Origin: Semisulcospira habei
Taxonomy: Eukaryota; Mollusca; Gastropoda; Semisulcospiridae
Assembly (NCBI GenBank): GCA_036245525.1
Contig: BTPG01000004.1
Span: forward strand, 158,450,811 to 158,514,810
Direction of reading: 5' to 3'
DNA length: 64,000 nucleotides
A program made the translations under genes and the position numbers. Shown piece by piece: positions 14,201 to 24,834 of this stretch. A model generated the notes under the pieces. It did no database searches. It saw nothing but the letters and a program-made list of their open reading frames with translations, and was not told the origin of the DNA. The stretch's first letter is position 1. Every line of letters starts with the position of its first letter.

Positions 14201-15238
14201 TAGCTGTGTTGCCACATATTTTGTGAGGTGTGTCACGCGCTAGCTGTGTTGCCACATATTTTGTGAGGTGTGTCACGCGCTAGCTGTGTTGCCACATATT
14301 TTGTGAGGTGTGTCACGCGCTAGCTGTGTTGCCACATATTTTGTGAGGTGTGTCACGCGCTAGCTGTGTTGCCACATATTTTGTGAGCTGTGTCACGCGC
14401 TAGCTGTGTTGCCACATATTTTGTGAGCTGTGTCACGCGCTAGCTGAGTTGCCGCATATTTTGTGAGCTGTGTCACGCGCTAGCATGTGTTGCCGCATAT
14501 TTTGTGAGCTGTGTCACGCGCTAGCTGTGTTGCCGCATATTTTGTGAGCTGTGTCACGCGCTAGCTGTGTTGCCGCATATTTTGTGAGCTGTGTCACGCG
14601 CTAGCTTTGTTGCCGCATATTTTGTGAGGTGTGTCACGCGCTAGCTGTGTTGCCACATATTTTGTGAGCTGTGTCACGCGCTAGCTGTGTTGCCACATAT
14701 TTTGTGAGCTGTGTCACGCGCTAGCTGTGTTGCCACATATTTTGTGAGGTGTGTCACGCGCTAGCTGTGTTGCCGCATATTTTGTGAGGTGTGTCACGCG
14801 CTAGCTGTGTTGCCGCATATTTTGTGAGGTGTGTCACGCGCTAGCTGTGTTGCCACATATTTTGTGAGGTGTGTCACGCGCTAGCTGTGTTGCCACATAT
14901 TTTGTGAGGTGTGTCACGCGCTAGCTGTGTTGCCACATATTTCGTGAGGTGTGTCACGCGCTAGCTGTGTTGCCACATATTTTGTGAGGTGTGTCACGCG
15001 CTAGCTGTGTTGCCACATATTTTGTGAGGTGTGTCACGCGCTAGCTGTGTTGCCACATATTTTGTGAGGTGTGTCACGCGCTAGCTGTGTTGCCACATAT
15101 TTTGTGAGGTGTGTCACGCGCTAGCTGTGTTGCCACTTATTTTGTGAGGTGTGTCACGCGCTAGCTGTGTTGCCACATATTTTGTGAGCTGTGTCACGCG
15201 CTAGCTGTGTTTGCCGCATATCTGTATAATACAAATGT

Positions 15239-15364
15239 ATACTGACGAGCAAAAGAAATGCGTCATTTTTGGAATCATCGGAAACACTTCAGTGTGTGAT
15301 GTAGAGGACACTTCAGTGTTTCCGATGATTCCAAAAATGTCGCATTTCTTTTGCTCGTCAGTAT
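15239..15364. repeat. Long hairpin at the satellite edge
   Basis: Two arms of about 50 bases, beginning ATACTGACGAGCAAAAGAAA and ending in its reverse complement, flank a loop of about 25 bases. I see one mismatch in the arms. It starts 18 bases after the last satellite monomer. It is a MITE-like palindrome of unknown family. Confidence 0.85.
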
Positions 15365-15399
15365 AGTTAGCGCTGAAGACTTGCCGCATTATGCACTAA

Positions 15400-16078
15400 C
15401 TTCATTTGCTGAGTGTATCTGTACAAGTCTGAAGAACACGCGCCTTGTTTGTGATGCAGCTTTGTGTGCACTGAGTTGAATCGTTTGATTTAGATAGAAA
15501 AATATTCCTTGTATTTTGTTTATAACTGTCAGTGTCATTGTTGTGTGTTATCACTGTGGTGTGCTGGCACTAAATCAACTGTGAAGGGTGCAGGTGTACT
15601 GCTGTAATGTTGAAAGTTTTGAAGTCGTAAGGTTGACTGTTTTGTGTGAATCTTGTCAAGAGAGTTGAATCTGAAGGAAGTTTTCTTAGTATTTTCAGTC
15701 GTTTCGAATCCTGGAATTTTGCATTGTGTTCGACATGCGTAAAACTAAATCAACTATGAAGGATGACGACACTTTTCATTTTGGTGAACCAAATCAGCCT
15801 CGAAGGGAGGTAATTTATCGCTTCTTTCGAATCCTTTCACTTTGCATTGTGTATGGATTGTGCAAACAGAATAGACTTTTAAAAATGCAGATCCCGCCTG
15901 GGACATGAAGGAAATTTATATGTAATTTTGCCAGTTGTTTTAAACGTTGTCATTTTTGCATCTTATTTTCGGCATGTGTAAACTAACAGCGACTGTGAAG
16001 AATGTAGATGTCGTGTAATAACTTGACTGGTTGTTCTGAGTGTGGCAGGTCTGTATCATTTTGAACTTTTATCTCTCT
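15400..16078. repeat. Degenerate, diverged repeat region without a gene
   Basis: Three loosely similar segments share a pattern of CATTGTG, then GCATG-GTAAACTAA-TCAACTGTGAAG-ATG (near 15540-15600, 15715-15770 and 15960-16015). They look like old tandem copies of roughly 200 bases. No convincing coding sequence is present. Confidence 0.45.
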
Positions 16079-16079
16079 C

Positions 16080-16180
16080 AGTCCGGACACACTACAACAA
16101 GATATGAATCGGCCATGATAGTTGAAGGGTGGTGCCGAAACAGCTTCAGTGTGAACTGATCTTTATCTCGTTCAGCACTG
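16080..16180. repeat. Partial P1-family MITE
   Basis: It carries the P1 signature (ACACTACAACAAGATATGAA, then GATAGTTGAAGGGTGG), but the second arm is missing. Confidence 0.6.
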
Positions 16181-16317
16181 AATCCCCCTTGAGAGCGCCT
16201 TGCATTTTTGCTTTCAATATTTTAATACTTTTTGTGAATTGCGTTTTTGTAATTAGTTATTTTTGTACAATTCGCTTTAATTTTGTTAATCGCATAGAGC
16301 TCTAATACAAGTACTCA

Positions 16318-16320
16318 TTA

Positions 16321-16404
<84 letters not shown>
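16318..16404. repeat. (TTA)n microsatellite
   Basis: About 29 uninterrupted TTA/ATT triplets, immediately followed by another P1 copy. Confidence 0.97.
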
Positions 16405-16406
<2 letters not shown>

Positions 16407-16632
16407 TCAGTCCTGACACACTACAACAAGATATGAATCGACGATGATAGTTCAAGGGTGGTGCCGGAATAGCTTCAGTGTGAACTGAACTACCTTTTAT
16501 CTCATTCAGACCTGGCAAAGATATAAATCGATCATGATAGTTCAGGGGTGGTGCCAGAATAGCTTGTCGCCTATAGGTGCCAACCTAATCTGGCACCACC
16601 CTTGAACTATCAGGTTCGACATATCTTGTGAA
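16405..16632. repeat. P1-family MITEs: one half copy and one hairpin copy
   Basis: 16405-16500 is a left half (CCTGACACACTACAACAAGA then GATAGTTCAAGGGTGG). From about 16520 to 16632 there is a palindrome centred on GCGCC-like bases, with CAGGGGTGGTGCCAGAATAG answered by its reverse complement. Confidence 0.75.
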
Positions 16633-17160
16633 CTGTAACTTTGTCTTCAAATTGGGGTATTCCGATCTCGTGGCTCATTGTGTGAAAGATGAAGACATTT
16701 CATTGTACACTATTTAAAATCATTATTATTTGTTTGCATGTCGTAATGTGGCATCCTTTGTGGTCTGCAGGCTCTATCCAAGCTGGCATTTGCCCTCAGA
16801 CTTAGATTTCCACGTGTGTATTTGCCCAAGCGAAGTCAGCCCAAAGGACTTATACCTAACCTGTCGTCAGCTAAAGCTGCCTGGGCCAAATCAGCCTTAT
16901 TTGGCCCAATGCAGGGCTCGGGCCAATGTCACTCAGATTTGGCCTTTTTGCTGGTCAACTAAGGCTAACATCGACCCAATGACAATTTGCTTTTTGTAGA
17001 ACGTACACACACTGGTTGCCTGGCTGTATTTGGTAGCCAATGGAGGGACACAAGCAGTGTGGTACGTAACAGGAGATGTACTTTCAGAGTGTGTTAGAAT
17101 ACAGACATTACAATACACATTGCAATGTTTATATTGGGTAGCCTGTCTTTCACTGTTGTA
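16633..17160. other. Unassigned stretch, no gene seen
   Basis: It contains a short run in which GGCCCAAAT/TTTGGCCCAA motifs repeat (16880-16950), hinting at an old imperfect palindrome. No exon-like open frame with splice signals is apparent. Confidence 0.4.
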
Positions 17161-17164
17161 CAGT

Positions 17165-17515
17165 AAGTCGTTGACTTAACCCGTAATTCTACCTACAATC
17201 TGAGGTACAGCTGGAGCCGATCACTTAACCCGTAATTCTACTTCAATCTGAGGTACAGCTGGAGCCGATCTGTCGGCAGGAGACATAGATATTCTCTCTC
17301 TACACTACGCCGCCTGTAGTCCTTGCTGTTGGATGTGTGTTGCTAAATGGTCTGCTGTACCTGAGACATGATAAGCTGTGTCCTTGCTGTTGGATGTGTG
17401 TTGCTAAATGGTCTGCTGTACCTGAGACATGATAAGCTGTGTTCTTGCTGTTGGATGTGTGTTGCTAAATGGTCTGCTGTACCTGAGACATGATAAGCTG
17501 TGTTCTTGCTGTTAA
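17165..17515. repeat. Two short tandem duplications
   Basis: CTTAACCCGTAATTCTAC with its neighbouring roughly 45 bases is duplicated at 17175-17275. A 61-bp unit starting CCTTGCTGTTGGATGTGTG is then present three times between about 17320 and 17510. Confidence 0.9.
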
Positions 17516-18509
17516 TCCATTGAAAACATTATCATTTCACTCTACATATGTTGTACTTGTATATGATTTTGTACTCGTTTCTTTATAAACAGCTGTACGA
17601 TAAATTAGGATTGAATTTCGGCGTCCCCAGAACGTCTTAGGTTTATTTTGCATGTTCAGTCAGCTGGCAACTATACATTTAATTTTCTGGCTTTTTGCAC
17701 GGGCGGCAAAGGTTCGTTATTGATATTTTTGTTGTTATTGATTTTGTTCAGCGTTGTACAACCAATCAGATAAGAGTATTGAAACCAGTGACTGGACTTT
17801 GACTTGCTGTATGCCCTATAGATAATACAGTATTCAAACTATTTAGTGACGAATGTGCACTGTCGCATGATGTAGACGGAGAACTCGCTTGAATCTGGCT
17901 TATTGTCCCTACTCTCTATTATAGTATGATTGACTAGCTGGTTTGACTATTTATTAAAGGGGTGGGGGGGGGGGATGCGGCCGATGGGCTATGATGGTCG
18001 GCGGACAAAGCCGCCCGGCCGGTAAAATATATCTTTGTCTTTGAGTTCATAGGATATAGTTCTGGGTTGGTTTCGGGTGCCAAGGGCCACCCCGTTACCC
18101 TTCAAGAACAACAAAGGTCCTTTTTATTCTAGCGGACTATGTACAAAACTTTATTCAAAGCTATGGATAAAAAGTCTTACAAAACGTCAATATATACAGT
18201 CCGGGGATTACTGTCCGGCAGTTGTATATTTACATACGGGTTAAGATAAGTTAAGAGAGCTGAGCTAAAAGGTTTAAAACGATGGTTAAAATCTATCTCT
18301 GCACGCATAGTTAATAGCCGTGGAAACCAGCTATTTTACTTGTGCGCTAGCGGTGTTGACACCGGCTGGCGCGCGCCCATCGTCAATGGGAAGGGGCGCG
18401 CGGCAGACGGTGTGTAACGATTCAGTGTAACGATTGGCTATCGGCGCGGGGCAGAAGGCACGCGCGGTGGTTATATGTTTATGTTTTTGGTTTTTTTTTT
18501 TTTTTTAGA
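17516..18509. other. Unassigned stretch, no gene seen
   Basis: There is a run of ten or more G at 17962-17974 and GC-rich inverted motifs (GGCGCGCGC, GGGGCGCGCGGC) near 18370-18405. No protein-coding signal was recognised. Confidence 0.4.
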
Positions 18510-19374
18510 GAGGTCAGTATTTCCAGAATCGTCTGGTTGAAGCAAAGTATAACTGCATGAGTACATGGCTTTCGCCATGGAGTCCATGTTTTCCTGAATA
18601 TCATTTAACGTTTGGGTTTTTCGTGGGCTGAATTTGGGGGGACTGTCCTTTCCCTTCTCCGCGCGGTGGAGGGCAGGGCTCGGTGTGGTTAGCGGTTGGA
18701 GGGGGGGGGGGGGGCTATATCGATTTGAAGGTCAGTGGGCTTGGTTATTTTACTCTGAGGGGGTTTTGGTTTGGGGGCGGTTACCGCCGCATGCGGAGCC
18801 GGTTTTTGGGCGAGGCTATTTGGTGGATTTTTTGTGTGTGTGTGAACCGGGGGCTTTTCAGGCTGCTTGGGTGGAGTCGGGGGTTTAGTCCAAGCAGTCT
18901 TGTCTAGACTTGGGGAGGTAGGCCTATGGGTTTTGTTTTCCTTGGCTGCTGCTCGCTGATTAATATTTATTTGGGCTCTGCGTAGTGCCTCTTGGTAGGA
19001 GATATTGTTTTGATTTCTAACTCTATTCGCTTTGCGGTAGATAATGATTTTAGGGCACTTTGATATGCGGCGCTGTGTGGCCCGCCACAGTTGGTACATT
19101 TAGCCACCGCCGTGTCAGGACAGTCCGCACGGCGGTGGTTCCCGCTCCCGCAGCGGACGCAGGTGGCATGCTTCGTTTTGCACACTCTCGCCGTGTGCCC
19201 CATCGGCAGCAGTTAGCACAGTGTACCGCCGATGGTGCAAACGGTTCGAGGGGGCAAATGAGAGCGCCGATCGTGATTTTTATTATTTTTTATTATTTTT
19301 ATTTATTTATTTATTTATTTTTTATTTTTCTTTTATTTTTTATTTTTTATTTTATTTATTTATTTATTTTATTT

Positions 19375-19414
<40 letters not shown>

Positions 19415-19580
19415 GGGGGGGGGCAGTCTGGTTAGCCCATGTAGCTCTATTTGTAATGCCCTAGAGGCCGTGCCGTCTCGGTTCGTGAGGCGGGCGGTGG
19501 TGACATTGAAGCCTTGGTTTTTAAGCCGGTGAGGAGGCGATCTCCGCGGGGTCCTCCGCAAGGGGGATACCGTGGACAAC
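18510..19580 (-). pseudogene. LINE (non-LTR retrotransposon) ORF1 fragment with zinc knuckles
   Basis: On the minus strand the upstream part (about 19579-19425) reads TARLTNRDGTASRALQIEL, like the region before the zinc knuckles of Jockey/I-type ORF1 (gag-like) proteins. After a T/G-homopolymer insertion the frame resumes with CCHC knuckles: CANCCRWGHTARVC, CVRCGSGNHRRADC, and a third CTNCGGPH whose final Cys falls across a frameshift near 19070-19100. A Lys/Pro-rich tail follows. ORF1 binds element RNA; no ORF2 (endonuclease/RT) follows. The copy is frameshifted and truncated. Clade assignment is by resemblance only. Confidence 0.75.
19263..19423. repeat. T-rich low-complexity tract ending in G10
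   Basis: TTTA-rich sequence grades into about 35 T followed by ten G. On the LINE strand this is C10-A35-AAAT, inserted inside ORF1 between its N-terminal region and its zinc knuckles. It resembles a retroposed poly(A)-type tail or a homopolymer expansion. Confidence 0.9.
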
Positions 19581-19793
19581 GCCTACTATTTTCGGTATGG
19601 GGATGGGGCATTCCACGTGGGCGCCCCCTATATTAGTCTTTAAGTTAAGTTTTTGTTGTGCCCTGAGGTTGGGGCACGAGACTATCTATGTATTGTAGCC
19701 TATAGGCCTCAGAGAGATCTCCGACGGGGATGCCCCGGCAGCCTCGCAAATGTGCGGTTGCTGCGTTCCGTGACCGCTGATAAGAGTGGCGGC

Positions 19794-19916
19794 CCCAGTA
19801 TCCCATTCTGTACATTAGTATCCCATTCTGTACATTAGTATCCCAATCTGTACGTTAATATCCCATTCTGTACCTTAGTATCCCATTCTGAACATTAATA
19901 TCCCATTCTGTACACC
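19794..19916. repeat. 20-bp minisatellite, first block
   Basis: Unit TTAGTATCCCATTCTGTACA, six copies with small changes. The array resumes at 20196 after a 280-bp interruption. Confidence 0.95.
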
Positions 19917-20195
19917 CATCTGGGGGGATGGGTGTACAGACACACTTTGGTACCGGTTTCAGGCCACTTTACAAATTTCAAATACAAGCGATCAAAAATC
20001 TCTGTAACTTCAGTAGCTGAACTGGCCCTCCGTCTGTCTTGTACTGTGTTTGTCTTAAATGGCGTAAATCCGTGTCTGTTACGTGAGTGTGCGTGTTGGG
20101 TTTCAGTTCGAGGCGCTTTGAGTCGATTTGCCCAAAAATTGAGAAAAAGCGCCTATATAATAACGGTATTATTATTATGATTATTATTATGTACA
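19917..20195 (+). mobile_element. SINE-like insertion inside the minisatellite
   Basis: It splits the 20-bp array into two blocks. Its right end reads AAAAAGCGCCTATATAATAA followed by ATTATTATTATG, a short A/T-rich triplet tail of the type seen at the 3' ends of SINE-like repeats. No open frame of note. It could instead be a chance unique spacer. Confidence 0.4.
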
Positions 20196-20728
20196 TTAGT
20201 ATCCCATTCTGTACACTTGTATCCCAATCTGTACATTAGTATCCCATTCTGTAGTATCCCATTCTGTAGTATCCCATTCTGTACGTTAGTATCCCATTCT
20301 GTACGTTAGTATCCCATTCTGTACATTAGTATCCCATTTTGTACGTTAGTATCCCATTCTGAACATTAGTATCCCATTATGTACATTAGTATCCCATTCT
20401 GTACACTTGTATCCCAATCTGTACATTAGTATCCCATTCTGTAGTATCCCATTCTGTACGTTAGTATCCCAGTCTGTACATTAGTATCCCATTCTGTACG
20501 TTAGTATCCCATTTTATACATCTGTATCCCATTCTGTACATTAGTATCCCATTCTGTACCTTAGTATCCCAGTCTGTACATTAGTATCCCATTCTGTACG
20601 TTAGTATCCCATTTTATACATCTGTATCCCATTCTGTACATTAGTATCCCATTCTGTACCTTAGTATCCCATTCTGTACCTTAGTATCCCCACTGTAGAT
20701 TAGTATCCCATCTGTACATTAGTATCCT
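20196..20728. repeat. 20-bp minisatellite, second block
   Basis: About 26 copies of the ATTAGTATCCCATTCTGTAC unit, including shortened copies (GTAGTATCCCATTCT). A sub-block near 20460-20530 is repeated near 20560-20630. Confidence 0.95.
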
Positions 20729-20751
20729 ATTTACACTTTAAGTAGAGTGAG

Positions 20752-20931
20752 TTAACCCTGTTCAGTGCCAGCTGCCGCAGACTGTGTTTGCAATCTTCGT
20801 TCATTCAACGCCCAAAAAGACTTAGCTGTCCTGGAAACATGGACTCAAAATGGTGTCAGCGGGGGCTTATGAGGATCTATAGCTCTTGCAGTTGGGTGGT
20901 GGTCAAATTTTCTCGGCATTAAACGGGTTAA
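20752..20931. mobile_element. P5-family MITE with TTAA ends
   Basis: It begins TTAACCCTGTTCAGTGCC and ends GGCATTAAACGGGTTAA, imperfect inverted ends with TTAA at both termini. The interior has GGGGCTTATGAGGATCTATA, a motif shared with the copies at 25459, 35695, 46585 and 48240. Confidence 0.75.
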
Positions 20932-20989
20932 AGTATTATATTTTTATGCTCATCAGCTGCGCAAAATCGATGATTACAGCTATCTGTAC

Positions 20990-21175
20990 CGTTGGCGAGT
21001 GTACTCCCCAGATAGACGCACTCAAGTACACCACAAGTGCACCATTAGTCAAAATAATGAGATGCTAAGCAACCCATTTGAATACAATCGTACTCGATGC
21101 GTACTCCCCGAGCGGGCCTGTGTGGGGACCACACCTGCAAAAGGTACGGGAGAACAAGGCCAGCGCCACTTTTAA
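20990..21175. mobile_element. P6-family MITE
   Basis: It carries GTGTACTCCCCAGATAGACG, CAAGTACACCACAAGTGCAC and a second GCGTACTCCCC-GAGCGGG half, which together form inverted halves around an A/T-rich centre containing GAGATGCTAAGCAACCCA. Confidence 0.7.
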
Positions 21176-21176
21176 C

Positions 21177-21275
21177 CCATTCAGCCTTGACACACTACAA
21201 TAAGAGATGGATCAACCATGGTCGTACCAGAGTAGCTATTTTAGCACAGCCCTCGGGTGTCACGGTGAACTGATA
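21177..21275. repeat. Degraded P1-family copy
   Basis: It starts ACCCATTCAGCCTTGACACA and contains GATCAACCATGGTCGTACCA. Its hairpin centre is lost. Confidence 0.5.
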
Positions 21276-21297
21276 ACGCGTAGCGATGATTGCAGGT

Positions 21298-23170
21298 GCA
21301 CTTTCTAGATAAACTCGCATGCGGGGTACACCACAAGTACACTTCTATTCAAATCAGACGCGTACTTGTGCTGTGTTGCCGGGGGGGGGGGGGGGGGGGG
21401 GGTCTATCTGGGGACTACTCCTGCAAACTGTCTTTATACACGCGTACTTGTGCTGTGTTGCCGGGGGGGGGGGGGGTCTATCTGGGGACTACTCCTGCAA
21501 ACTGTCTTTATACACGCGTACTTGTGCTGTACTGCCCGGGGTGGGTGGGTGGTGGGGGGGGGTCTATCTGGGGACTATTCCTGCAAACTGTCTTTATACA
21601 CGCGTACTTGTGCTGTACTGCCCTGGGACGGGGGGGGGGGGGGGGTCTATCTGGGGACTACTCCTGCAAACTGTCTTTATACACGCGTACTTGTGCTGTA
21701 CTGCTCGGGGGGGTGGGGGGGGGGTCTATCTGGGGACTACTCCTGCAAACTGTCTTTATACACGCGTACTTGTGCTGTACTGCCCGGAGCGGGGGGGTCT
21801 ATCTGGGGACTATTCCTGCAAACTGTCTTTATACACGCGTACTTGTGCTGTACTGCCCTGGGACGGGGGGGGGGGGGGGAGGGGGTCTATCTGGGGACTA
21901 CTCCTGCAAACTGTCTTTATACACGCGTACTTGTGCTGTACTGCCCGGGGGGGTGGGGGGGTCTATCTGGGGACTACTCCTGCAAACTGTCTTTATACAC
22001 GCGTACTTGTGTTGTACTGCCCGGGGGGGGGGGAGGGGTGGTGGGGGGGGGGGGCGGCGGGGTCTCTCTGGGACTATTCCTGCAAACTGTCTTTATACAC
22101 GCGTACTTGTGCTGTACTGCCCTGGGAGGGGGGGGGGTCTATCTGGGGACTACTCCTGCAAACTGTCTATATACACGCGTACTTGTGCTGTGTTGCCCGG
22201 GGGGTGGGGGGGGTCTATCTGGGGACTACTCCTGCAAACTGTCTTTATACACGCGTACTTGTGCTGTACTGCCCGGGGGGGGGGGGTGGGGTCTATCTGG
22301 GGACTACTCCTGCAAACTGTCTTTATACACGCGTACTTGTGCTGTACTGCCCGGGGGGGGGGGGGGCGGGGTCTATCTGGGGACTACTCCTGCAAACTGT
22401 CTTTATACACGCGTACTTGTGCTGTACTGCCCTGGGAGGGGGGGTCTATCTGGGCACTACTCCTGCAAACTGTCTTTATACACGCGTACTTGTGCTGTAC
22501 TGCCCGGAGGGGGGGGGGGGGTGGTCTATCTGGGGACTACTCCTGCAAACTGTCTTTATACACGTGTACTCGTGCTGTGTTGCCCGGTGGGGGGGGGGGG
22601 GAGCGGGGTCTATATGGGGACTACTCCTGCAAACTGTCTTTATACACGCGTACTTGTGCTGTACTCCCCTGGGACGGGAGGGGGGGGGGGGTCTATCTGG
22701 GGACTACTCCTGCAAACTGTCTTTATACACGCGTACTTGTGCTGTACTGCTCTGGGAGGGTGGGGGGGGGGGTTCTATCTGGGGACTACTCCTGCAAACT
22801 GTCTTTATACACGCGTACTTGTGCTGTTGTGTTGTGTTGTGGGTCGCAAAGAGTTGGGTCGCAAACATAAAAGAATGGACCGAACTCGAGATGCCAGACT
22901 TGCTTGCCACCGCCCAAAATAGAACTCAGTGGAGAGCACTGTTTGTTGCTGCTGCCTTTCAGTCCCCCCAACGCCCAGTTCGGGCAAGGGACTGATGATG
23001 ATGATGATGACTTGTGCTGTACTGCCTGGGGAGGGGGGGGGGGGGGCGGGTTCTATCTGGGGACTACTCCTGCAAACTGTCTTTATACACGCGTACTTGT
23101 GCAGTACTGCCCGGGGGGGGGGGGGGGGGGGGGTGTCTATCTGGGGACTACTCCTGCAAACTGTACGAGA
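21298..23170. repeat. G-tract minisatellite derived from a P6 MITE
   Basis: About 20 units of 65-85 bp. Each has CGCGTACTTGTGCTGTACTG, CCC, a run of 7-20 G, TCTATCTGGGGACTACTCCT and GCAAACTGTCTTTATACA. The first unit follows a left half (GGGTACACCACAAGTACACT) typical of P6. Most unit-to-unit variation is in G-run length. Apparent long reading frames in all three plus-strand frames are low-complexity artefacts. A unique insert at about 22828-23010 interrupts the array near its end. Confidence 0.95.
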
Positions 23171-23194
23171 AGTCTTCATAAGTCGACTGTCTAT

Positions 23195-23270
23195 TATCTC
23201 ATTCGAGACGTGTCGCGTCCGGATACGCGGCTTTAGCCCGTATTTGGACGCAGCACGTCTCGAATAAGTT
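23195..23270. mobile_element. P4-family hairpin MITE
   Basis: CTCATTCGAGACGTGTCGCG is answered by CAGCACGTCTCGAATAAG and followed by TTAA. It is a shorter copy of the element at 44759. Confidence 0.7.
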
Positions 23271-23622
23271 AAATAGTATCGGCCATGGAGCTGAGTGCGC
23301 TCACACTGCACCTTGGTGGTTGCTTTATTAAATATTGTGCTGAATTCACTCAAGTTTACTAAAGAAACTGTCCTCCGGACTCAAAGGCCTGTTCGTGCTA
23401 AACTTCTCACAAAAAATCAAGGAAAGTTTGCAAACAAACAAACAAAAAAATGAGTATAACTCAAAATCGATCCGACCAAATCTTTTGAAACTTTCCCAAT
23501 GTGGAGTTATTGTGGGTGTATCAGATCCTTAGGGTCGTCTGTCACTCCTTTCAAATCAAGTCGAGAACCTATTGCAGGGTCTGCAAACGGCAGATGTTGA
23601 TTCTCCACTACAACAAACGCCA
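23271..23622. other. Unassigned stretch, no gene seen
   Basis: Ordinary sequence between a MITE and a minisatellite. No supported exon or repeat was seen. Confidence 0.4.
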
Positions 23623-23911
23623 GGATGTTCAATAGGTTCTCCATAACAAAGGTCAGGATGTTCAATAGGTTCTCCATAACAAGCGCCTGGATGTTCAATA
23701 GGTTCTCCATAACTAACGCCAGGATGTTCAATAGGTTCTCCATAACAAACGCCTGGATGTTCAATAGGTTCTCCATAACTAACGCCAGGATGTTCAATAG
23801 GTTCTCCATAACAAACGCCTGGATGTTCAATAGGTTCTCCATAACTAACGCCCCAGCAGGATGTTCAATAGGTTCTTCATAACAAACTCCTGGATGTTCA
23901 ATAGGTTTTCC
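23623..23911. repeat. 33-bp minisatellite
   Basis: Unit built on GGATGTTCAATAGGTTCTCC, about nine copies, alternating AACGCCAGG and AACGCCTGG forms. Because 33 is a multiple of three, both strands stay open with an 11-residue repeat. This is not evidence of a gene. Confidence 0.95.
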
Positions 23912-24029
23912 ATGGTGTTTAGAATTGAACCACTGACCAAGCAATAGCGAAACGTCTTCGGGCTCACAACGGCCAAAGTGGGCCCGAGGACCTTTTGCTT
24001 ACTGCGATTTGAATGGAAGTGTAATGTTG

Positions 24030-24100
24030 TGTACTGGTTGTGTACTGGTTGTGTACTCCCCGTGTGGGTCTATCTAGGGAGTACACACGCAATCGGTGTC
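24030..24100. repeat. Short P6-like hairpin
   Basis: GTGTACTCCCCGTGTGGGTC then TATCTAGGGAGTACACACGC: the core hairpin of P6 without its flanks. Confidence 0.6.
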
Positions 24101-24391
24101 AGATGATATGCTGATCTCATAGTCACAAACCAGATAGGTGAGGCTAGCACTGGCAGAATTGTACACAGAGCAAGGGGAATCACTCAGCGCTGGACAGACA
24201 AACAGTTAGATCCCCTGCCCCCGCCTATCAGGCACCCATTCGCCAGCCCACAGCCCACAGAGAAATACACAGGTATAGAACAAGACGATCATCTTCATCC
24301 CTAAATCTCAAAGTGTCCAAATCATAATCAATACGTTTTGCTTGGCGATTTTTGGCGCAGTCGTTCCAAAAAACTGCAGACAATCCTGTAA

Positions 24392-24674
24392 CTAGGACAT
24401 GAAGAGCAAGGTAGCCACCATTCCAAAAAGCACAAACGAGGACACACTTCCAACAGTTCTCACATGTGAAACTGCGTTGTTGTTTTCGATGCAATTATGT
24501 CTGGGTGCTGTGCGTCCCGTGTTGGCTAGACCTCGTGCAGCGGCGTGTTGAAGTCGCTGCAGTAGTCCGAAATACACGTGTCGAAACACACTCGGCTCCA
24601 AGTGTCGTCTGTACAGAAGCAGCTGTCTGCCCGCTGATTGCAGGATCGTAGGTAGGAAGTGATCCTCTTCAACT
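24392..24674 (-). pseudogene. LU/Ly6-domain gene, exon 3 (frameshifted)
   Basis: Minus strand. The exon opens after a good acceptor (TTTTCTGTTGGTTCCAG) and encodes the second half of an LU (Ly6/uPAR) domain. It carries six cysteines and ends with the family's hallmark-like CISDYCSDFN. A stop follows at 24526-24528. One frame over, the sequence continues to 24392 and ends in a hydrophobic tail, VGSVSSFVLFGMVATLLFMS, typical of a GPI-attachment signal. A one- or two-base indel around 24529-24546 would account for this, so the allele is broken or the assembly has an error. It joins exon 2 in phase 1. LU proteins are usually secreted or GPI-anchored three-finger proteins; the ligand is unknown. 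Confidence 0.7.
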
Positions 24675-24781
24675 CTGGAACCAACAGAAAATCGACCGTT
24701 ATCCCCTTCATTGCCGAAATACAAATGCTAACATCTCGCAACCAGTGCAAGGCGCGAGACAACCAGTGTGTATGATATCCG

Positions 24782-24834
24782 AATGCGCAAAAGGTCATCG
24801 GGCCGACGTCGGAGCGATGGCCTTTTGCGCATTG
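24782..24834. mobile_element. P2-family hairpin in an LU-gene intron
   Basis: AATGCGCAAAAGGTCATCGG pairs with CGATGGCCTTTTGCGCATT across a GCCGACGTCGG centre. Copies are at 27693 and 35119. Confidence 0.85.

Larger units (their letters stand above)
1..15221. repeat. 40-bp satellite array, about 380 copies
   Basis: A 40-bp monomer beginning TGAGGTGTGTCACGCGCTAG is repeated with few changes through the whole stretch. Common variant sites are GAGGTG/GAGCTG, GCCACAT/GCCGCAT and TGTGTC/TGCGTC. Rare variants (a CCAAAAATATTCTG spacer, GCTTTGTTTCCGAAT, GAGCAGTGTC) recur in the same order, so blocks of many monomers were copied as units (higher-order repeats). For example, about 5240-6470 and about 6955-8180 match with a shift near 1.71 kb. 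No gene is present. The array runs off the left edge and ends in a degenerate monomer. Confidence 0.98.

Noticed and set aside
1..15221. CRISPR-like array
   Set aside because: The 40-bp units are head-to-tail with no unique spacers, and the genome is eukaryotic.
16730..16999. 89-codon plus-strand frame
   Set aside because: No family resemblance, no splice support, and overlapping frames on the other strand are equally open.
21290..22995. Overlapping 518-558-codon open frames in all three plus frames
   Set aside because: They are products of a G-tract minisatellite; sequence is low-complexity and equally open in three frames.
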